DNA from: Streptomyces sp. Tue 6430
GTDB taxonomy: Bacteria; Actinomycetota; Actinomycetes; Streptomycetales; Streptomycetaceae
Assembly (NCBI GenBank): GCA_021568835.1
Contig: JAKGSH010000010.1
Span: forward strand, 2,728,001 to 2,792,000
Length of the DNA stretch: 64,000 bases
Direction of reading: 5' to 3'
A program made the position numbers and the translations under genes. Positions 8,487 through 17,632 of this stretch are shown here, in pieces. The notes under the pieces are model-generated. The model worked only from the letters and a program-made list of their open reading frames with translations, was not told the DNA's origin and ran no database searches. The first letter of the stretch is position 1; each line of letters starts with the position of its first letter.

Positions 8487-9062
8487 ATGGCTGTAAGCCT
8501 GTCCAAGGGTGGCAACGTCTCGCTCACCAAGGAGGCTCCGGGCCTGACCGCCGTCACCGTGGGCCTCGGCTGGGACGTCCGCACCACCACCGGCACGGAC
8601 TTCGACCTCGACGCCTCGGCGATCGCGGTCAACCCGCAGGGCAAGGTCTACTCCGACGCCCACTTCGTCTTCTTCAACAACAAGCAGACGCCGGACCAGA
8701 CCATCGTCCACACCGGTGACAACCGCACCGGCGAGGGCGCGGGCGACGACGAGGCGATCAACGTCAACCTCGCGGGGCTCCCCGCCGACGTCGAGAAGAT
8801 CGTCTTCCCGGTCTCCATCTACGACGCGGAGAACCGCTCGCAGAACTTCGGCCAGGTCCGCAACGCCTACATCCGCATCGTCAACCAGGCCGGCGGCGCC
8901 GAGATCGCCCGCTACGACCTGTCGGAGGACGCGGCCACCGAGACGGCCATGGTCTTCGGCGAGCTGTACCGCAACGGCGCCGAGTGGAAGTTCCGCGCCG
9001 TCGGCCAGGGGTACGCCTCGGGCCTGGTCGGCATCGCCCAGGACTTCGGCGTCAGCGTCTGA
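8487..9062 (+). CDS. terD: TerD family calcium-binding stress/tellurium-resistance protein
   Basis: A 191-residue TerD-domain protein: MAVSLSKGGNVSLTKEAPGL at the N-terminus, GLGWDVRTTTGTDFDLDASA (acidic calcium-binding loop), DNRTGEGAGDDEAINV (second acidic loop), FGQVRNAYIRIVNQ and ELYRNGAEWKFRAVGQGY. The fold binds calcium; in Streptomyces TerD-type proteins are tied to tellurite resistance and normal development. The ATG follows a clear GAGGGAAGGA. It stands alone with its own terminator. Confidence 0.9.
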   Translation: MAVSLSKGGNVSLTKEAPGLTAVTVGLGWDVRTTTGTDFDLDASAIAVNPQGKVYSDAHFVFFNNKQTPDQTIVHTGDNRTGEGAGDDEAINVNLAGLPADVEKIVFPVSIYDAENRSQNFGQVRNAYIRIVNQAGGAEIARYDLSEDAATETAMVFGELYRNGAEWKFRAVGQGYASGLVGIAQDFGVSV

Positions 9063-9076
9063 CGGACGCGACACCC

Positions 9077-9115
9077 CGTCGGAGCCCCCGGTCGCGCAGA
9101 CCGGGGGCTCCGACG
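9077..9115 (+). terminator. Strong hairpin terminator after terD
   Basis: A 17-bp perfect stem beginning CGTCGGAGCCCCCGGTC with loop GCGCA, 14 bp after the terD stop. Confidence 0.85.
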
Positions 9116-9138
9116 TTCCCGGGGAGTAGGTTGCCCGC

Positions 9139-10098
9139 GTGATCCTCCAGCCGCTCCCCCTCAGCCCCGACCACGACATCCCGGCGCCCCTGCTCGCCGA
9201 ACTCACCGCGCTCTACGCCGGTGACCGGGAGTTCCAGGCGCTCGGCGGAGACTTCCCGGACCCCGACGACATCCGGCCCGAGCAGGTGGCCAGGGCGCTG
9301 GCCGACGAGATGGCCGAGCCGGGGGTGGAGGTGCTGCTCGCGCGTGGGGCGGGGCGGCTCGTCGGAGTGGCCGTCACCCTGGCGCACCATCCCGACCCGG
9401 ACGACCCGGACCCGTGGATCGGGCTGCTGCTGGTCGACACGGCCGTGCGGCGGCAGGGCTGTGGGCGGCGGATCGCCGAGGCCGTCGAGGCACGGTTCCG
9501 GGCGGCGGGCCGCGGCGCCGTACGCCTCGCCGTCCCGGACGCCGACCCCCGGGGACTCTCCTTCTGGACGGCCCTCGGCTACGAGGTGATCGGGCACCGG
9601 CCCGACCGCCGGCTCGGCCGCCCCTGCGCCGTCCTGCGCAAGAGCCTGCGCACCCCGCGCCGCGCCGCCCGCGTCGCCGTGGTGGACCCGGCCGGCGCGG
9701 TCCTCCTCTTCCGGTACGACAACGTCGAGGTCGGCGTCCACTGGGCGCTGCCCGGCGGCGGACTGGAGGCGGACGAGTCCCCGCGCGAGGGCGCCCTGCG
9801 GGAACTGGCCGAGGAGACGGGGTGGACGGACCTGGAACCGGGCGAACTGCTGCACACCTGGGAGCACGACTTCACCCACTCGGGCGTCCCCGTCCACCAG
9901 CACGAGCACATCTACGTCACCCCCGGCCCGCACCGGGAACCCGCCGGCCCCGGCCTGGCCGCCGCGCACGCCGCCGACGGCATCCTCACCTGGCGCTGGT
10001 GGACCCGCGGGGAGCTGGCCGAGGAGGCCGAACCGGTGTGGCCGGAGGGCCTCGCCGGACTGCTGGACGCGTGGGAGGCCGCGCGCGGCGGCCGGTGA
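9139..10098 (+). CDS. GNAT acetyltransferase - Nudix hydrolase fusion
   Basis: A 319-residue two-domain protein. Residues 1-165 form a GNAT domain, with IGLLLVDTAVRRQGCGRRIAEAVEARF as the acetyl-CoA-binding beta4-alpha3 region (about 94-120). Residues 173-310 form a Nudix domain, whose box starts at GGGLEADESPREGALRELAE (206-225) and ends in ETGW, with the REXXEE core intact. The Nudix half should hydrolyse a nucleoside diphosphate-linked compound. The GTG start lies 24 bp after the terD terminator. Why the two activities are joined is unclear; GNAT-Nudix fusions occur in other actinobacteria. Confidence 0.8.
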   Translation: MILQPLPLSPDHDIPAPLLAELTALYAGDREFQALGGDFPDPDDIRPEQVARALADEMAEPGVEVLLARGAGRLVGVAVTLAHHPDPDDPDPWIGLLLVDTAVRRQGCGRRIAEAVEARFRAAGRGAVRLAVPDADPRGLSFWTALGYEVIGHRPDRRLGRPCAVLRKSLRTPRRAARVAVVDPAGAVLLFRYDNVEVGVHWALPGGGLEADESPREGALRELAEETGWTDLEPGELLHTWEHDFTHSGVPVHQHEHIYVTPGPHREPAGPGLAAAHAADGILTWRWWTRGELAEEAEPVWPEGLAGLLDAWEAARGGR

Positions 10099-10126
10099 CG
10101 GCGGGGCGGCCGCCGCTGACGGCGGG

Positions 10127-11538
10127 TCAAGGGCGCTCCGGCCGGCCCTCGCCGTACAGCCAGTCGCGCCAGAGCGGCTCGAAGTCCTGGTCCGGTGCCT
10201 GCTCCTCCACGTACGCGGTGAAGTCGGCGGTGTCCGCGTTACCGTGGCGGTGGGCGGCGGTCCAGCCCTGGACGAGGTCGTAGAAGGCGTCGTCGCCGAC
10301 GGCCTGCCGGATCTTGTGGACGACCATCGCGCCGCGCTGGTAGACGGGATCGGCGGAGATCCCGTCGGCGCCGGTGGGCCGCGCGGGCGGGAACTCCCAG
10401 AGGTCGTCGTAGGTGTCCTCGCCGTGCTCGTAGAGCTCGGTGAAGGTCTCCTCGGCGGTGGGCCGCCCTCGTCCTCCGTCCACAGCCACTCGGCGTAGGT
10501 CGCGAAACCCTCGTTGAGCCACATGTCCCGCCAGGTCCTGGGGGTGACGGAGTTGCCGAACCACTGGTGGGCGAGTTCGTGGACGAGGAGTTCGACCTCG
10601 GGGGCGCCCGGGAAGACGGGGCGGTTCTGCGTCTCCAGGGCGTACGCGGAGTCGCGCGGGCGCTCGACGATCGCGCCGCCGGAGGAGAAGGGGTACGGGC
10701 CGAAGTTGTCCGCCGCCCACTCCATGACCTCGGGCAGCCGGGCCAGCACGGCGCGGCTCGCGGCGGCCTGGGTGGGGTCGACGGCGACGTACACCGGCAG
10801 GCCGTCGCCGGTGCGGGACCGGGTGACGGCGTACCGGCCGATCGCGAGCGTGACGACGTGGCTCGCCACGGGTTCCGCGGCGTGCCAGGCGAACGTCGTA
10901 CGGTCGCCGGTGGTGCGCTCGCCGCGCAACTCCCCGTTGGACACGGCCGTCAGGCCCCGCGGCACGGTGACGGCGATGTCGTACGACGCCTTGTCGGAGG
11001 GGTGGTGGTTGCCGGGGAACCAGGCCATGGAGCCGGTCGGTTCGCCGAGCGCCAGCGCCCCGTCGGCGGTCCGCAGCCAGCCCTCCTCCGAGCCGTCCGG
11101 ATCGGTGATCGTCTCGGGGCGGCCGGAATAGCGCACGGTGACCTCGAAGGTCTCGCCCTTGCCGAGGCGGTCCTCGGGGCGGACGGTCAGTTCCTGTCCG
11201 TCGCGGTCGAAGGACGCCGCGCCGCCCTCGACGGTGACCTCCTCGACCGTCATGCCCGTCAGGTCGAGGTCGAAGGCGGAGAGGGGCTCGGTGGCGCGGG
11301 CGGTGAGGCGGGCGGTGCCGGACAGGCGGCGCCCGGCGGGGTCGTAGGCGAGGTCGAGGCCGTAGTGCCGGACGTCGTAACCGCCGTTGCCCGCCTTGGG
11401 GAAGTACGGGTCGCCGACGCCCGCGCCGCCGACGTGCTCCGGCCCGCTCCCGTCGCACCCGGAGAGGGCGAGGGGCAGGGCGAGACCCCAGACGGCGGCC
11501 ACGGCGACGGTCCGGACGAGGCGCGCGGATCGGGACAT
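10127..11538 (-). pseudogene. M1-family aminopeptidase lipoprotein, apparent frameshift
   Basis: A zinc aminopeptidase of the M1 (gluzincin) family, exported and lipid-anchored. From the ATG at 11538: a signal peptide with lipobox LALSGC (Cys28), an N-terminal beta domain, then HELAHQWFGN (His320, His324) and the third ligand Glu343 in WLNEGFATYAEW. At about 10461-10468 the frame breaks after WTEDEGG and resumes in another frame as PTAEETFTELYEHGEDTYDDL, running to YGEGRPERP at the stop. One extra base in GGCGGCCCACC rejoins them, giving about 470 residues. The catalytic part precedes the break. It likely trims peptides outside the cell. Confidence 0.8.
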
Positions 11539-11560
11539 GCGAGCGATCCTAGGCGGCCCG

Positions 11561-11714
11561 GACCGGGACACGTCGAGGACCGGGAGACGTCCAGGAGCAG
11601 GACATGCCGGGGACCAGGACACGTCGTGGACCGGGACACGTCCAGGAACCGGGAGACGTCAGGAACCGGGAGACGTCCAGGAGCAGGACACTCAGGGATC
11701 AGGACGCGTCCGGG
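11561..11714. repeat. Minisatellite, nine units of about 17 bp
   Basis: Nine head-to-tail copies of a 17-bp unit (one is 18 bp), consensus GACCGGGACACGTCCAG, with 1-6 differences between copies. It lies directly upstream of the M1 peptidase start and before the next gene. Units are not multiples of three, so it is non-coding. Confidence 0.8.
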
Positions 11715-11793
11715 GTCGCGGAACCGCGCGGGCGGGGGACGCCGGGGATCTCGGGGACGCCCGCCCCTCGGGACCCGTGACACCATCTCCTAC

Positions 11794-12294
11794 GTGCTCG
11801 ACATCGGCTACGCCCTCTCCAACCGCTTCCCCGACCCCCCGCAGACCGACTACCGCCGCGCGGACGTCCACGCGCTGCGGCACGACCTGTTCTGCGGGGA
11901 CGTCTACCTGGCCGACACCAAGGCGGACCGGGAACTCTCCACAGCCTGGGGATGGGTGCCGGTGCTCGACTTCGCGTGGGCGCTGTGCGACATCGTGGAG
12001 CTGATCGACCAGGACCCGGCGGGCTCCCGTGCCTCCCGCCCCCAGCGCGCGGAGCTGGACTTCACCGAGTCCACCGACCGCATGCTCTTCGAGCGCCGCT
12101 TCGGCTGGGTCGACATCGAGGCCGACTGGATGCCCGCCGAGGAACCCCCGCTGACCTTCTCCCACGCCGAACTGCGCCGCGAGGCACGCGACTTCCTGCA
12201 CGACCTGATCGCGGACCTGACCGACCTCCACGACGACCTGGACGAGAACCCGGCGATCTGGACCCTCCAGGCCCGCTTCCCCCGACTGGGCTGA
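11794..12294 (+). CDS. Hypothetical protein, 166 aa
   Basis: I do not recognise the family. From the GTG at 11794 the protein reads VLDIGYALSNRFPDPPQTDY at the start, a Trp/Asp-rich middle (TAWGWVPVLDFAWALCDIVEL), and a long acidic C-terminal helix (FLHDLIADLTDLHDDLDENP). It has no signal peptide or membrane segment and is acidic, so it is probably soluble. The pattern resembles small cytoplasmic immunity or modulator proteins, but that is only an impression. It is divergent from the M1 peptidase across the 17-bp minisatellite; the start codon is uncertain because the frame is open further upstream. Confidence 0.65.
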   Translation: MLDIGYALSNRFPDPPQTDYRRADVHALRHDLFCGDVYLADTKADRELSTAWGWVPVLDFAWALCDIVELIDQDPAGSRASRPQRAELDFTESTDRMLFERRFGWVDIEADWMPAEEPPLTFSHAELRREARDFLHDLIADLTDLHDDLDENPAIWTLQARFPRLG

Positions 12295-12385
12295 GCGGCG
12301 CCGGCGCCGGCCGGGCTCCACCCCGTCCGCCCCTCCCCGGCCGGCCGGTCAGCCGGTCAGCCGGACCGCGTCCGGGACGGCCCCC

Positions 12386-13005
12386 TCACCCGGCCGGTGC
12401 CGGCCGCACCGCCCCGCCGAGCGTCACCAGGTCCTCCGCCACCGTGCCGCGCGGCAGGTCGCCCCTGGCCAGGTACCCGAACCCCGTGGTCAAGCGACTC
12501 GCGTCGAGCCGCAGGCAGGCCATCACGTCGTAGTGCTGCGCTTCGGCGAGGGCATACCGCCCGTCGTCCCCGTCGTCGGGGTCCAGCGGCACGCCGCGCA
12601 GCGCGGACTCCAGTGCCGCGCGGTCCACGGGGCCCGCGGCCAGGGGCAGGAAGGCGTCCGGGTCGACGCCCTCCGGGGCCGGGAGGACGGAGTCGTCCAC
12701 GGGGTCAGCGGGTTTCCGTTCTCGTCGGTCTCCGGCTTGTCGAAGCAGCCGGGGCAGGAGTCGTAGTCGAGGCGGAGGGCGCCGTCCTCGAAGACGAGCA
12801 TCACCACGACGTCCGAGTCGAACACGTACGTCCCCACCGTCGGCGCCCCGAGCGCCTTGCTCAGTTCTCCCGCGAGGTCGACCGACGAGGTGTCCGGATC
12901 GGGGTGGACCACGGTGTGCCCCGGCCCCGCCGGCAGCGCGTACCCCGACAGGCCCTCCCCCGCCAGCAGCGGCACCGCCTCCTCGCACGGCCGTGCGACC
13001 AGCAC
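12386..13005 (-). pseudogene. Hypothetical protein, apparent frameshift
   Basis: Two overlapping frames make one continuous protein of about 206 residues that I cannot assign to a family. The N-terminal part has LVARPCEEAVPLLAGEG, AGELSKALGAPTVGTYVFDS and VVMLVFEDGALRLDYDSCPGCFDK; the C-terminal part, after a break at about 12701-12706, has EGVDPDAFLPLAAGPVD and LDASRLTTGFGYLARGD. One extra base in ACCCCGTGG joins them as LTPVDDS. The GTG at 13005 is the nearest usual start; a CTG overlapping the upstream stop follows GGAGGA too closely. It follows the pentapeptide-repeat gene within 30 bp, so the two are probably an operon. Confidence 0.6.
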
Positions 13006-13031
13006 GTTTCCGTAGAACGTCCCCGTCCGTC

Positions 13032-13742
13032 TCAGTCCTCCACCCTGATCCCCAGCTCCGCCGCCAGCACCGGCGCCAGATCCAGTAGTTGACCCGTGTT
13101 GATCACCGCGCCGGACAGCCGGTCCAGGCCGCCCGCGATGCCCAGCTCCGTCGCCCCGCGCAGGTCGACGTCCCTCAGGGTCGCCGCCGTGAAGTCGGCC
13201 GCCTTCAGGGCGCAGTCCACGAACTCCACGCGCTCCAGGCGGGCGCCCGCGAAGTCCGGCTCGATCAGCACGCAGCCCTGGAAGACGACGTCCCGCAGCC
13301 GGGCCTGACGCAGATTCAGAAAGTCGATCTTGCCGCCGCGGATCAGCACCCGCTCCAGCACCGCACCGTGCGCCTGCGTCCCGCCCAGGCGGGCGTCGAC
13401 CAGCTCGACGTCGCGCAGGGTCGCCTCGGCCAGGTCGGTGCCGACGCCGCGGATGCCGGTGAGGACGGAGTCGAGCAGGCGGGCGCGGTGCAGACGCGTC
13501 CCGTCCAGCACACAGGCCGACAGCGCGCAGTCCATGAAGCGGGCGCCCCCGCCGTCCTGCCCGGAGAGGTCCGACCCGCCGAACTCCAGCCCGTCGTGGT
13601 CGCCGTCGGGTTCCAGCCCTCCGCCGCCGTACGGCTCGAGGGGCGGCAGCCGCACCTCCGGCCGCCGCGCGGCCTTCACCCGGCCGCCCCCGCCCGTGGC
13701 CGTCCCCGCCCTGCTCCCGCCGCCCGCACCCGTCCTCGCCAT
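13032..13742 (-). CDS. Pentapeptide-repeat protein
   Basis: A 236-residue protein whose residues 50-215 are a run of pentapeptide repeats of the A(D/N)LXX type: FGGSDLSG, RFMDCALSACVLDGTRL, ADFTAATLRDVDLRGA. These fold as a right-handed quadrilateral beta-helix. The N-terminus (MARTGAGGGSRAG) is low complexity. Some such proteins mimic DNA and protect gyrase from inhibitors, but most have no known role, and nothing here narrows it. ATG 13742 is chosen as the last start before the repeats; its ribosome site is weak (GTGGGG). It heads a two-gene operon with the hypothetical gene downstream. Confidence 0.75.
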   Translation of the reverse strand: MARTGAGGGSRAGTATGGGGRVKAARRPEVRLPPLEPYGGGGLEPDGDHDGLEFGGSDLSGQDGGGARFMDCALSACVLDGTRLHRARLLDSVLTGIRGVGTDLAEATLRDVELVDARLGGTQAHGAVLERVLIRGGKIDFLNLRQARLRDVVFQGCVLIEPDFAGARLERVEFVDCALKAADFTAATLRDVDLRGATELGIAGGLDRLSGAVINTGQLLDLAPVLAAELGIRVED

Positions 13743-13941
13743 GCCCCATGCTGCACCCCACCACTGACAATCCCGCCGGCCGGCGGGAACGCCGTCGGTC
13801 CACCGCCCCGCCGCCCCGGCCGGAACCGCCTTGACCTCAAGCATGCTCGAGGTCGCAGAGTGGGCGCACAGGGACCCGCACGACCGTGCGGGACCGCGCG
13901 GGGGCCGGCCGGGTCCACGCGAGCGACTCCGGGAGAACCAG

Positions 13942-14913
13942 ATGCACGCCGTCCGCCTGCACGCCTTCGGCCCGGCCGAGAACCTCGTCCTCGAAGAGGT
14001 CGAGGACCCTCTCCCGGGGCCGGGCCAGGTCCGCGTCGCCGTCGGGGCGGCCGGCGTGCACCTGCTGGACACCGCCCTGCGCGAGGGCTTCCAGGGACCC
14101 CAGCCGCAGCCGACGGTGCTGCCGACCGTCCCCGGCCGGGAGGTCGCCGGGGTCGTCGAGTCCCTCGGCGAGGGCGTGGACGACGCGTGGCTCGGCAGAC
14201 GCGTCGTCGCCCACCTCGGCTTCGCTCCCGGCGGGTACGCCGAACTCGCCGTCACCGACGTCGACCGCCTCCACGAGATCCCCGCGTCCCTGGACGACGC
14301 CCGGGCGGTCGCGATGATCGGCACGGGCCGCACGGCGCTCGGGATCCTCCAGTTCGCCGAACCGGGCCCCGCGACGGTGGCCGTCGTCCCGGCCGCCGCG
14401 GGCGGCGTCGGCACCCTGCTCGTGCAGTACGCGAAGAACGCGGGCGCCACGGTCGTCGGGATCGCCGGCGGGCCCGCGAAGACGGCCCTGGTCCGGAAGA
14501 ACGGCGCCGACCTCGCCGTCGACCACACCGACCCCTCCTGGCCCGAGGAGGTCCGCGCCTTCCTGGCCGGCCGGCCCGCCACCGTCGTCTTCGACGGCGT
14601 CGGCGGCGAGGTCGCCCGCGAGGCGGTGGCGCTGCTCGGCCCCGGCGGCAGGCACCTCGTCTTCGGCTGGTCGGCGGAAGGCCTCCGGGACGGCCGGGGC
14701 CACTTCGTGGACGGCGTCTCGCAGTCGGTCCTCGGCCCGGTGATGCTGGAGAGGGCGGGGGGTCTGCGCTCCCTGGAACTGCGCGCCCTCACCGAGGCCG
14801 CCACGGGCCGCCTCGTCCCCTCCGTCCACCGCTTCCCCCTGCGCGAGGCGGCCGCCGCCCACCGCGCCCTGGAAACCCGCCGGACGACCGGCAAGGTCGT
14901 CCTGGAGCCCTGA
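13942..14913 (+). CDS. Quinone oxidoreductase-like zinc-binding dehydrogenase (MDR family)
   Basis: A 323-residue medium-chain dehydrogenase of the NADPH:quinone oxidoreductase group. It has the catalytic-domain start MHAVRLHAFGPAENLVLEEV, the GREVAGVVESLG segment, the nucleotide-binding AAAGGVGTLLVQYAKNAGATVVG near residue 150, and C-terminal HRALETRRTTGKVVLEP. The structural-zinc cysteines of alcohol dehydrogenases are missing, as expected for this group. ATG 13942 follows GGGAGAACCAG. It likely reduces quinones or enones with NADPH. Confidence 0.85.
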   Translation: MHAVRLHAFGPAENLVLEEVEDPLPGPGQVRVAVGAAGVHLLDTALREGFQGPQPQPTVLPTVPGREVAGVVESLGEGVDDAWLGRRVVAHLGFAPGGYAELAVTDVDRLHEIPASLDDARAVAMIGTGRTALGILQFAEPGPATVAVVPAAAGGVGTLLVQYAKNAGATVVGIAGGPAKTALVRKNGADLAVDHTDPSWPEEVRAFLAGRPATVVFDGVGGEVAREAVALLGPGGRHLVFGWSAEGLRDGRGHFVDGVSQSVLGPVMLERAGGLRSLELRALTEAATGRLVPSVHRFPLREAAAAHRALETRRTTGKVVLEP

Positions 14914-15485
14914 ACCGGACGAACCCGTCCGCCCGCGCACCTTCCCGCGGCGTGCCGGCGACCGCCCTCCGATCCGGACGGTACGGGCCACGCCGGCCGT
15001 GCGGCCTGTCGCTGTCGCAACGCCGCAAGTTCGACGGCTTTCAGCCAGGTCGATCAGATGTTCCAGCCGATTAACGCATCATTTTGAGCCGAGGCGGCGC
15101 ATGTCGGTTGCGGCGGCTGAGAGCGCACCTGCAACCTGATTCGTGGAACGCACCGGGGAGTTGGCCGTAGGGGAAGGCAAAAGAGGTCATGCGTATCGTC
15201 TCGGCCACAACCGGATCCACCATCTGTTGCCGGACCGGTTCCGCACCGGGCCCCGGAAGCGCCATTGCGCCCCGTCGAGCGGACGTCTCCTGTCCGTGCG
15301 CGCAGTGAGCCGCCGGAGCGCCTTCACCGCGCCGCACACCCTTCGCAGGGAAATATCGGCAGCCCTTTCCTTCAGCACCTCCACGCCCTGAGCGCTTCCT
15401 GCGCGCCTTCCGGCTCCCTGAGCAGGCCGGGAAACAGGGCAGATTCTGCACGTGAAAAATCCGAGCGGAAGTTGACAGAGATATC
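14914..15485. other. 572-bp gap without a convincing gene
   Basis: Short frames occur on both strands but none has good codon use or a ribosome site. Base composition is lower in G/C from about 15000 on, as in promoter-rich or horizontally acquired DNA. TTGACA at 15472-15477 lies just before the ATG of the metalloprotease gene. Confidence 0.5.
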
Positions 15486-16082
15486 ATGAAAGAGCTGGAG
15501 AAGACCGAGCTGTCAAAACCATCCGCCGCTTACTCCAGACGGTATTTCAAGCAACTCCGACGCGAATGCGTCGCGCGCCTCACGGATCTGCCGATCGACC
15601 GGAAAGACCGCAGCATCCGCACGCTCAAGGACCATCTCAGCCGAAAAAGGGGACGTCCCATCTACCTCGTCCCGATGGCACTGCCCCATGACGTGCTGAA
15701 CGGGATGTGGGTGGCAACCCCCGTGGCCGATTTCGTCATCTACGCGGCCCATGCCACCCGAGCCCACCAGGAGCACATCATCGCCCACGAACTCGGCCAC
15801 ATCATGTGCGACCACCAGGCCGTCTCCGACGTGGGCGACGGCATCCTCGGGCAACTCTTCCCGGACATCTCCCCCACGGTCGTCCGCAGGGTGCTCACCC
15901 GCACCCGCTACTCCCATCGCAATGAGCAGGAGGCCGAGATGATCGCCTCCCTCTATTGCGCCCGCCTCGACCCCCGACGCGCGGAACCGCTCCCGCTCTG
16001 CTCCCGCAACGACGTGATCGACCGGCTCCGTACCGCCATAGCGGTCCAGTACGTCCCCGAGAACAGTCCGACAGGGATGTGA
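15486..16082 (+). CDS. ImmA/IrrE-type metallo-endopeptidase
   Basis: A 198-residue protein with the zinc-protease motif HELGH (His101, Glu102, His105) in EHIIAHELGHIMCDHQ, typical of ImmA/IrrE proteases that cleave XRE-type repressors. It lacks a helix-turn-helix of its own; a candidate substrate, the XRE regulator, is encoded 1.5 kb downstream on the other strand. The stop overlaps the ATG of the membrane-protein gene (TGATG), so the two are translated together. Codon use is less G/C-biased than in neighbours, which suggests transfer. By analogy with ICEBs1 ImmA it may relieve repression on a signal, but no integrase or phage gene is nearby. Confidence 0.75.
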   Translation: MKELEKTELSKPSAAYSRRYFKQLRRECVARLTDLPIDRKDRSIRTLKDHLSRKRGRPIYLVPMALPHDVLNGMWVATPVADFVIYAAHATRAHQEHIIAHELGHIMCDHQAVSDVGDGILGQLFPDISPTVVRRVLTRTRYSHRNEQEAEMIASLYCARLDPRRAEPLPLCSRNDVIDRLRTAIAVQYVPENSPTGM

Positions 16083-17446
16083 TGGACCAGCTCTTCGCAC
16101 TGCTCTCATGGGCCTGCGCCCTCACGAGTCTGGCGGCCTTCTGCTATGAACTGCCGAAGCTCAGATTCAACGCCCAGAGCGCCGCCCTCATGGCCCTCTG
16201 CGTTTATTTTCTCTTCAACAGCATAGCCTACTGGGTGGATTTGGACTTCCTCCGGGAACACCTCATCAAGGCGTTCGACTACCCGAACATCACCATCGTT
16301 CTGGTGCAGTCCTCGGTCGTCATCCTGACCGCCGCCCAGCAGGTGTCCATCGTCCACCTGGCACTCCCGGCGGCGAAGGCACGCAAAGCCGCCCGGCGTC
16401 AGATCATCGGGTTCGGCATCGCCCTCGCGGTGCTCGTTTTCTTCTTCCACGCGATACGCCCGGAAAAGGTGTCCACGGTCCAGGAGACCGTGTACCTGAA
16501 CATCCAGGACCGGGACTACGCCCTCTACATGTCGTACTACCTGGCCATCTGCGTCATCGGGCGCTGCCAGACCGTCATGTTCTCCTTCCGTTACGCCCGC
16601 ACCATCCGCGACTTCTGGCTGCGGCTCGGCATGTGGAGCGTGGCCGGCGGATCGGGGCTCATTCTTGTCTACTGCGCCGTCCGCTACTGGCAGATCCTCG
16701 CCCTGCACACCGAGGTCGTCACCAGCGCGCCCTGGAAGTTCCTCTTCTGGCTCATCGCCGACGTCGGCACTCTGCTCCAGGTGTTCGGCTGGACCGTCCC
16801 CGCGTGGGGTCCCCGCCTCGAAGACCTGCGCACCTGGTGCGCCAGCTATCGCGCCTACCTGCGGATCGGGCCGCTGTGGCGCGCCGTCGCCCGCGCCGTA
16901 CCGGAAGTCCCACTGGAGCCGCCCGGGCACCGACTGCTCGACTGGATTCCGCCTCGCTCTCTCGAATACCGGCTCTACCGGCGGGTGATCGAGATACGGG
17001 ACGGGCAGTTGGTCCTCGCCCGTCTCGCGGACCCCATCGCCATCCACCGCCTGGAGCAGGCGCGCTGGACCGATCACGAGGCCCTGTTCGAGGCCGCGTT
17101 GCTGAAGTCGGCCTGCCGGGACGCCCCCGCCCGGCCGGTCCACGACGGGATCCTGCCCAACCGTCGCCCCAACAACATCAGTCTTCCCGAGGAGATCCAT
17201 CAACTGACGCGGATTTCCCAGGCGTTCCGGCTGCTGGGGTGCGAGCGGAAAGTGCTGCCGTACCGGGTCCCCCGGCGCCGGAGAGGCGGACTCTCCCAGG
17301 GGTGGTCCGGCGCTCTTCCCCGTCTCCGGAGCGATGGTTCGTCCGGGAACCGCCCACGGGCGGCGGCGTCACCAGCCCCCGCCCCTGTCCCGGAGACGGA
17401 AACGGAAACGGCGGCGGAGGCCCCGGCCGGAGCAAGGACCGCCTGA
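16082..17446 (+). CDS. MAB_1171c-family multi-pass membrane protein (DUF6545-like)
   Basis: A 454-residue protein. Residues 1-250 hold about seven hydrophobic segments (LFALLSWACALTSLAAFCYE, ALMALCVYFLFNSIAYWV, IIGFGIALAVLVFFFHAI, YLAICVIGRCQTVMF, SGLILVYCAVRYWQILAL, FLFWLIADVGTLLQVFGW). A cytoplasmic C-terminal half contains WCASYRAYLRIGPLWRAVAR and LEYRLYRRVIEIRDGQLVLA, the conserved block of this actinobacterial family. The tail after 400 is Arg/Pro-rich and disordered. The family is labelled a putative transporter, but its function is unproven. Start codon overlap with the protease gene suggests the two products act together; I infer a membrane sensor or receptor feeding the protease. Confidence 0.75.
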   Translation: MDQLFALLSWACALTSLAAFCYELPKLRFNAQSAALMALCVYFLFNSIAYWVDLDFLREHLIKAFDYPNITIVLVQSSVVILTAAQQVSIVHLALPAAKARKAARRQIIGFGIALAVLVFFFHAIRPEKVSTVQETVYLNIQDRDYALYMSYYLAICVIGRCQTVMFSFRYARTIRDFWLRLGMWSVAGGSGLILVYCAVRYWQILALHTEVVTSAPWKFLFWLIADVGTLLQVFGWTVPAWGPRLEDLRTWCASYRAYLRIGPLWRAVARAVPEVPLEPPGHRLLDWIPPRSLEYRLYRRVIEIRDGQLVLARLADPIAIHRLEQARWTDHEALFEAALLKSACRDAPARPVHDGILPNRRPNNISLPEEIHQLTRISQAFRLLGCERKVLPYRVPRRRRGGLSQGWSGALPRLRSDGSSGNRPRAAASPAPAPVPETETETAAEAPAGARTA

Positions 17447-17632
17447 GACCTGTCCGGCGGATCACGTGGGAGGAGACCGGGGGTGCCTCGGAGCCGAGGT
17501 GAGCTGGGTCCGGCGTGTTCGGCCGCGAGACGGAGGAGGGCGTCGACGCGCCGGGGGTGCCCCTCCGGAAGGGCGTCCCGCACACCGTGTCTCCGGCATG
17601 ATCCGCCGGACGGCCCCCGGGCCCGGACGGGC

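Noticed and set aside
11561..11714. CRISPR array
   Set aside because: Units are contiguous without spacers and no cas gene is present; the same holds for the array at 44249.
13005..13035. CTG start at 13035 for the hypothetical gene
   Set aside because: CTG starts are rare and the GGAGGA is only one base away; left as a possibility.
15071..15487. 138-codon minus-strand frame in the 15-kb gap
   Set aside because: No ribosome site and composition unlike a Streptomyces gene.
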